Below are positions 31,278 through 36,519 of a DNA stretch of 36,519 nucleotides, piece after piece. The stretch lies in the NCBI RefSeq assembly GCF_019748365.1, contig NZ_JAIEPN010000002.1:1-36519 (forward strand), in the 5' to 3' direction. A model generated the notes under the pieces. It was not told where the DNA came from, ran no database searches, and was given only the letters and a program-made list of their open reading frames with translations. The stretch comes from Novosphingobium sp. Lineage in GTDB: Bacteria; Pseudomonadota; Alphaproteobacteria; Sphingomonadales; Sphingomonadaceae. Numbering within the stretch: the first letter of the stretch is position 1; each line of letters starts with the position of its first letter. The position numbers and the translations under genes were made by a program.

Positions 31278-32624
31278 ATGATGCGCAGGCGCCTCGCCGC
31301 CAGCACGGCTCCGGTGCTGCTGCTCGCCGTCGCCGCATGGGGCTTGGCTGCGCCTGCGCTGGCGCTGCAGGGGGCGAACGACGTCCAGATCGAGGCATCT
31401 AAACAGCTCCTGTCCGAAGATCGCTATATCGAAGCGCTCGCGGTCGCCAAGGACGCGCTGCGCGTCGACCCGGCCGATTATCGCGCCAGCTATTATGTCG
31501 CCATGGCCTATATGGGGCTGCAGCAATATGACGCGGCGGAAACGCAGGCCAATCAGGCGCTGGCGCAGGCGCCCGCCAGCGCGCGAGCGGCGGTCGAGAA
31601 GCTGGTCTTCACCATCCGCTCGCTGAAAACGGGCAACCAGAATGTCGGCGCAGCCGATGCGGCATTGGCCGAAGGGCTGATCGGCAAGGCTGCGAGGCTG
31701 TACGAGGAGGGCTGGGCCGCCGGGCGCAACGCACCGGATTATGCGCTCAAGGCTGCAGAGCTCTATGCCGGGCGCCTGAACCAGCCGGTCGATGCAGCGC
31801 GCGTGCTGCGACAGGTGCGCGAATCGCTGCCCGGCAGTCCCGCAGCCGACAGCGCGGAGGCAGAGCTTGGCAAGCTGCAGCCTGTGCTGCGCCAGATCGC
31901 TGCAGCCAAGGTCAAGGAAGCGGCCGGCGTGCCCTTGGCGGAAGCGCGCCCGGCGCTCAGCGCCGCCGCTGCTGCCGATCCGGCCTATCCCGAAATCTAC
32001 CGCACCCAGGCGCAGCTTGCGGCGGCCTCGGGATCGGCAGAGGAACTGGAAGCCTCGCTCAAGGAGCTTGCGCGCCGCAATCTCGTCGATCTCGATTTCC
32101 TGGCCGCGCTATCGGGCATGGCCGCGTTGCTGGAGGACCCGCAATTCCTGCTGCGCCTGTCCGACATCATCGGTGCGAACCAGGCCGATATGCTGAAAAC
32201 TGCAGCATCGCCCGTCGGCAGGGTCGCCTATCTCTCGCGGCTGGCGCGCGAGGGCAAGCTTGGTTTCTTCATGGGCGCTCGGCAGGTCAAGGGGACCAGC
32301 AACTATCGCTTCTGGTCGCGGCGCAAGGTATCGGCCGTGCAATATGCCGCATCGGGCTGCGAGCTGGTGGTGTCGCTGTCGGACCAGCTCGGCGCCAGCG
32401 ACGATGCCTATGGCTATATGCCCGCCAGCCGCATCATCGATCTCCGTCCGCCGACCGCGCTGGCGGTCCGCAACAGCAGCGCGCTGGAGCTCGGCCCCAC
32501 GAACGATGGCTGGCAGATCACTGCGCTGACCGTGGACGATGCGGCGCAGCTTTCGCTGCCGGTCTGGTCGGCGCTGCGACAGCTGCATGCGGCCTGTCCG
32601 CGCCCGGTGCGGAAAACGCGCTAG
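31278..32624 (+). CDS. Exported TPR-like repeat protein
   Basis: 448 residues from the ATG at 31278, chosen because AGGG lies 7 nt upstream; an earlier ATG at 31263 has no clear ribosome-binding site. A signal peptide (MMRRRLAAS...AAPALA) is followed by helical repeats of tetratricopeptide type: EASKQLLSEDRYIEALAVAKDALRVDPADYRASYYVAMAYMGLQQYDAAETQANQALAQAP shows the spaced Ala/Gly/Tyr pattern. More Ala-rich helices run to about residue 300. The C-terminal ~130 residues are different, with VKGTSNYRFWSRRKVSAVQY, and look beta-rich. It probably serves as a periplasmic scaffold. Its last 107 bp overlap the end of the convergent membrane-protein gene. Confidence 0.82.
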   Translation: MMRRRLAASTAPVLLLAVAAWGLAAPALALQGANDVQIEASKQLLSEDRYIEALAVAKDALRVDPADYRASYYVAMAYMGLQQYDAAETQANQALAQAPASARAAVEKLVFTIRSLKTGNQNVGAADAALAEGLIGKAARLYEEGWAAGRNAPDYALKAAELYAGRLNQPVDAARVLRQVRESLPGSPAADSAEAELGKLQPVLRQIAAAKVKEAAGVPLAEARPALSAAAAADPAYPEIYRTQAQLAAASGSAEELEASLKELARRNLVDLDFLAALSGMAALLEDPQFLLRLSDIIGANQADMLKTAASPVGRVAYLSRLAREGKLGFFMGARQVKGTSNYRFWSRRKVSAVQYAASGCELVVSLSDQLGASDDAYGYMPASRIIDLRPPTALAVRNSSALELGPTNDGWQITALTVDDAAQLSLPVWSALRQLHAACPRPVRKTR

Positions 32625-33375
32625 CGGCTGGTGTTCCGATATCGGCTGACGCGGTATCAATGCCGCCCAGGTCTGCGTGCGAGGGGGCTGGCGGCGGGTA
32701 ATGCCACACCAGCGCGGACAGGCCCAGCCAGGCTGAAAACATCAGCGCATAGGGCCAGCGCCGGGGCAGCAGCCGCGCGACCAGCAACGTCACTGCTGCC
32801 GTGCCTGCCAGCGCGACCAGCGCGGAGCCCGCTGCAATCGTTCCGGCGCCGATCAGCGCTGTCTGGATCGCCATGCTGGCCCATTGCGCCGGCAGCAGCA
32901 CCAGCAGCCAGTCCGGCAGAGCCCCCGGCATGGCCGCCGCCGTGCCAAGCATCGCAGCTTCGCCAGCGACCACGAAGATCGCGATCCACCAGCCCTTGTC
33001 GGCTGCGCTGCGGGCGAACAGCTTGCCCCGCGCCGCAAAACTGACGCTCGCGGCGACAAAGGCAAGGCTCATGGCAACCGGATGGGGCAGCGATGGCATT
33101 CCCATCATGCGCGCTGCAAGCACAAGGCAGATCGCAGCCAGCAAGGCCATCAGCACGCCGATCCGGAAACGCCCGGCTGCAGCAGAGGTGATCATCCCAG
33201 CCCCCATCAGCCCCAGCGCGAGCATCGGTCCTGCTACCAGCACCCATGGCGTCGGCGATGGCGATCCGAGCAGCGCCTGCATCGCCAGCAGCGGAGCCAC
33301 AAGCGAAGCGAGCGCCGCGATCAGCCAGGGCATGAAGGAGATGGACGGTCTTGGAGCGTTCGCCATGCGGGTCAT
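32518..33375 (-). CDS. Hypothetical multi-pass membrane protein
   Basis: 285 residues with about seven hydrophobic segments between residues 14 and 225 (for example MPWLIAALASLVAPLLAMQALLG and GVLMALLAAICLVLAARMMG). A 55-residue Pro/Ala-rich tail follows. The start could be the ATG at 33375 or at 33366; neither has a good ribosome-binding site. The final 107 bp run antisense into the TPR-like gene, so the tail may be the result of a lost stop codon. No family was recognised. The regular hydrophobic segments and the Arg/Lys at their ends support a real gene. Confidence 0.65.
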   Translation of the reverse strand: MTRMANAPRPSISFMPWLIAALASLVAPLLAMQALLGSPSPTPWVLVAGPMLALGLMGAGMITSAAAGRFRIGVLMALLAAICLVLAARMMGMPSLPHPVAMSLAFVAASVSFAARGKLFARSAADKGWWIAIFVVAGEAAMLGTAAAMPGALPDWLLVLLPAQWASMAIQTALIGAGTIAAGSALVALAGTAAVTLLVARLLPRRWPYALMFSAWLGLSALVWHYPPPAPSHADLGGIDTASADIGTPAASAFSAPGADRPHAAVAAPTRPAAKAAPHRPRSAQ

Positions 33376-33690
33376 GCGATCGACACTGATCCAACCAGGG
33401 CGGAATGTCGAGGCGTGCGCAGACGGCCGCGCGATCCTGTCTGACGCCGCTCAGGCCAAACACCATCGGACCTCGAGCCTTTGGCCCATGCCGATAGGGG
33501 GCGGCACGATGTCCAGTGATTGCCCCAAACGCGACCCAGGGCCCTCTCGCTGGATTGCGGGTGCCCGAAGGATCTGAATGGCTTGAACTGGGACAAACCC
33601 GTCGTTCCGATGCCACAGGCTCAGCGTCAGCTCTTGCCGGAAGCCGACGTTCAGCGCCTGTTCGTGTGGCGTGGCGTTATGACTTGAAGT
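33376..33690. other. Intergenic region without a recognised gene
   Basis: About 315 bp between the membrane-protein start and the hairpin beyond groEL. Short open frames cross it on both strands, but none has a ribosome-binding site or a recognisable product. Its GC-rich composition resembles coding DNA, so it may hold a decayed gene remnant; I cannot identify one. Confidence 0.5.
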
Positions 33691-33724
33691 GGGTCGGGAG
33701 CAGACTGGGCGCTGCCCCCAACCC
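33691..33724 (-). terminator. Hairpin downstream of groEL
   Basis: On the minus strand GGGTTGGGGGCAG, an 8-nt loop, and CTGCTCCCGACCC pair over 13 positions, with two of the pairs G-U. The hairpin lies 15 nt beyond the groEL stop codon. There is no strong U-tract, but the position is right for the end of the groES-groEL transcript. Confidence 0.6.
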
Positions 33725-33739
33725 ATCATGTGCATCAGA

Positions 33740-35365
<1,626 letters not shown>

Positions 35366-35419
35366 CTACCTCCTTTTTCCAGATTTCGGTTGAACAAATG
35401 GAAATGACGACGGGAAAGG

Positions 35420-35734
35420 TCAGGCCGCCTGTTTCAGCTCGGCCACGGTCTCGACCACGCCCAGGATGTCGCTCTCCTTCATGATGAGCAGATCCTCGCC
35501 GTCGATCTTGACCTCGGTGCCCGACCATTTGCCGAACAGGATGCGATCGCCCGGCTTGACCGCCAGCGTGATCAGCTCGCCCTTGTCGGTACGGCTGCCC
35601 GGGCCGGTGGCGACCACTTCGCCTTCCTGCGGCTTTTCCTTGGCAGTGTCGGGAATGATGATGCCGCCGGCCGTCTTCTCATCGGCCTCGATACGGCGAA
35701 CCAGCACGCGATCGTGCAAGGGACGGAAATGCAT
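35420..35734 (-). CDS. groES: Co-chaperonin GroES (Hsp10)
   Basis: 104 residues starting at the ATG at 35734, with GGAGG 6 nt upstream; another ATG 4 nt earlier is out of frame. The protein starts [40 protein letters not shown], which includes the mobile loop that contacts GroEL, and ends in the usual [19 protein letters not shown] region. The open frame runs 37 codons further upstream through the CIRCE-proximal leader, which is not coding. It is the first gene of the operon with groEL. Confidence 0.97.
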   Translation of the reverse strand: MHFRPLHDRVLVRRIEADEKTAGGIIIPDTAKEKPQEGEVVATGPGSRTDKGELITLAVKPGDRILFGKWSGTEVKIDGEDLLIMKESDILGVVETVAELKQAA

Positions 35735-35849
35735 GCATAACCTCCAATTGCAAAAACGTTGATGGAAAGCCTCCCCCGGAGACTCCAGCAGGAGGCGAGC
35801 GGCAAAATTGTAAGCCTGTCCGGGCAGTTCAAGAGGGCCGCTCAAAATT

Positions 35850-35876
35850 TCAGCACTCGCCGCCAGCGAGTGCCAG
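35850..35876 (-). promoter_or_regulatory. CIRCE operator (HrcA binding site)
   Basis: TCAGCACTC - nine bases - GAGTGCCAG, read on the plus strand, matches the CIRCE consensus (TTAGCACTC-N9-GAGTGCTAA) with the exact 9-nt spacer and an intact GCACTC/GAGTGC core. It lies about 115 bp upstream of groES. The HrcA repressor, known to bind CIRCE, would hold the operon down in the absence of heat stress. Confidence 0.88.
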
Positions 35877-35889
35877 CAAATTACATCAT

Positions 35890-35921
35890 ATCAATGGGAT
35901 AGAAGGGATTTGCGCTGCAAG
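35890..35921 (-). promoter_or_regulatory. Candidate heat-shock (RpoH-type) promoter of groES-groEL
   Basis: On the minus strand CTTGCAG (35921-35915) is followed after 16 nt by CCCATTGAT (35898-35890). This recalls RpoH promoters (CTTGAA and CCCCATnTA). Transcription from it would begin just before CIRCE, the usual arrangement. A second possibility, CTTGAA (35833-35828) with TACAAT (35812-35807), lies downstream of CIRCE but has only about 15 nt of spacing. Confidence 0.4.
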
Positions 35922-36015
35922 CGTCCTTGACACGGCCCGCTGTTCGACAGAGATTTGCCGACGATTATCACACCTATTCGCAAAGGCCATCTGAACAGCA
36001 TCGGGAGAACGTACC

Positions 36016-36288
36016 ATGGCGGGAGATCAGGATTTTCGGTTGCAGCTTCTGGGCTACAGCCTGACGACCGTGGAGATCGCCTATTATCTGCCCGACCATC
36101 CTTCGCTGCTGCAGCTGTTCGTCTGGCAGCAATATGACGAAGCCCCCGAATATCCCGGGCTGCGCCGCTTTCTCGACACGTGGCGCCGCGATATCGAGGC
36201 GGTTCTGCACTCGGTGACGATCGCCAACGACCGCAATATGGGCCCGCGCACCTGGAGACCAACCGACGCTGTCCGTTGCATTCAATAA
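36016..36288 (+). CDS. usg: Usg family protein
   Basis: 90 residues from an ATG with GGGAG 8 nt upstream. The sequence FRLQLLGYSLTTVEIAYYLPDHPSLLQLFVWQQYDEAPEYPGLRRFLDTWRRDIEAVLHSV matches the alphaproteobacterial Usg family, a small conserved protein of unknown function that is often found beside trp genes. Here it is divergent from groES, with a candidate promoter TTGACA at 35927-35932. No trp gene is visible nearby. The C-terminal about 20 residues are less conserved. Confidence 0.85.
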   Translation: MAGDQDFRLQLLGYSLTTVEIAYYLPDHPSLLQLFVWQQYDEAPEYPGLRRFLDTWRRDIEAVLHSVTIANDRNMGPRTWRPTDAVRCIQ

Positions 36289-36298
36289 CGGCAGCGAA

Positions 36299-36324
36299 CC
36301 GATGCGGTGCAGGGCCAGCATCGG
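36299..36324 (+). terminator. Hairpin after usg
   Basis: CCGATGC (36299-36305), 12 nt, then GCATCGG (36318-36324): a perfect 7-bp stem 10 nt after the usg stop codon. A second 7-bp hairpin (CTTCTCG-CCAAT-CGAGAAG) follows at 36340-36358. Neither has a U-tract, so they are candidates only. Confidence 0.4.
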
Positions 36325-36450
36325 ACGCCCAGCCGACGACTTCTCGCCAATCGAGAAGGCGATGCTGCAGGCTTTGGTCACGTAACCAGCATTAGATGAC
36401 AAATTGGTCCGTCCGCTTTCACTGAAGTGGCTTCCAGACGGGGGACGTTA

Positions 36451-36519
36451 GCGTCCGCGCTCGTGGTGTAATTTTCGGTGGAGATTTAGGTGCTGCTGGT
36501 GGTGGGGCATGCCCCACCA
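36451..36519 (+). mobile_element. Possible second insertion-sequence end at the right edge
   Basis: GCGTCCG, five bases, GTGGTGTAATTTTCGG at 36451-36478 closely matches the minus-strand reading of 76-46, with the same spacing. The element would enter the right edge of the window and continue beyond it. No transposase is visible. The perfect palindrome at 36500-36519 lies inside it. Confidence 0.3.
36500..36519. repeat. Perfect 20-bp palindrome at the window end
   Basis: TGGTGGGGCA followed directly by its reverse complement TGCCCCACCA. It ends on the last base of the window, and the true palindrome may be longer. It may act as a hairpin that blocks transcription entering the IS-like element, or as a terminator. 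Confidence 0.7.

Noticed and set aside
33451..33735. A 94-codon minus-strand frame between groEL and the membrane-protein gene
   Set aside because: It spans the probable groEL terminator hairpin, has no ribosome-binding site and no recognisable product.

Overview
The base composition (GC-rich throughout, with a more AT-rich first 0.7 kb) and gene content point to an alphaproteobacterium, most likely of the order Sphingomonadales. The supporting genes are a usg-family gene, a groES-groEL operon with a CIRCE operator, a GMC oxidoreductase paired with a gluconate-dehydrogenase-subunit-3-like partner, and a giant type Va autotransporter. The genus cannot be told from this window.

Layout. (1) 1-688: non-coding DNA whose first ~76 bp resemble the end of an insertion sequence. 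(2) 689-20326 (+): one giant autotransporter of 6,545 residues, more than half of the window, built from dozens of passenger-associated beta-strand repeats and ending in an outer-membrane beta-barrel. (3) 25182-20427 (-): a tight four-gene operon, MFS transporter - subunit-3-like protein - GMC oxidoreductase - ThuA-like protein. It looks like a periplasmic sugar-oxidation module. (4) 28723-25381 (-): ku-ligD, the bacterial non-homologous end-joining pair, with ligD split by an apparent one-base frameshift in its polymerase domain. (5) 28886-33375: an uncharacterised group of two divergent secreted coiled-coil proteins, a secreted TPR-like protein and a multi-pass membrane protein. (6) 35734-33740 (-): groES-groEL with CIRCE and a candidate heat-shock promoter. 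(7) 36016-36288 (+): usg. (8) 36451-36519: a second IS-like end and a perfect 20-bp palindrome that stops exactly at the window edge.

How the parts work together. The giant gene and the sugar operon converge on a strong bidirectional hairpin. The sugar operon is translationally coupled: spacings are 17 and 9 nt, followed by a GTGA overlap. Ku and LigD are 2 nt apart. The three secreted unknowns share a short divergent promoter region containing a perfect 9-bp inverted repeat.

The points most worth following up are the internal architecture of the giant adhesin (embedded passenger-terminus modules and a 210-residue non-repeat island), the ligD frameshift, the uncharacterised secreted coiled-coil locus, and the IS-like sequences at both edges, which suggest that the window is a contig or segment bounded by copies of one repeated element.
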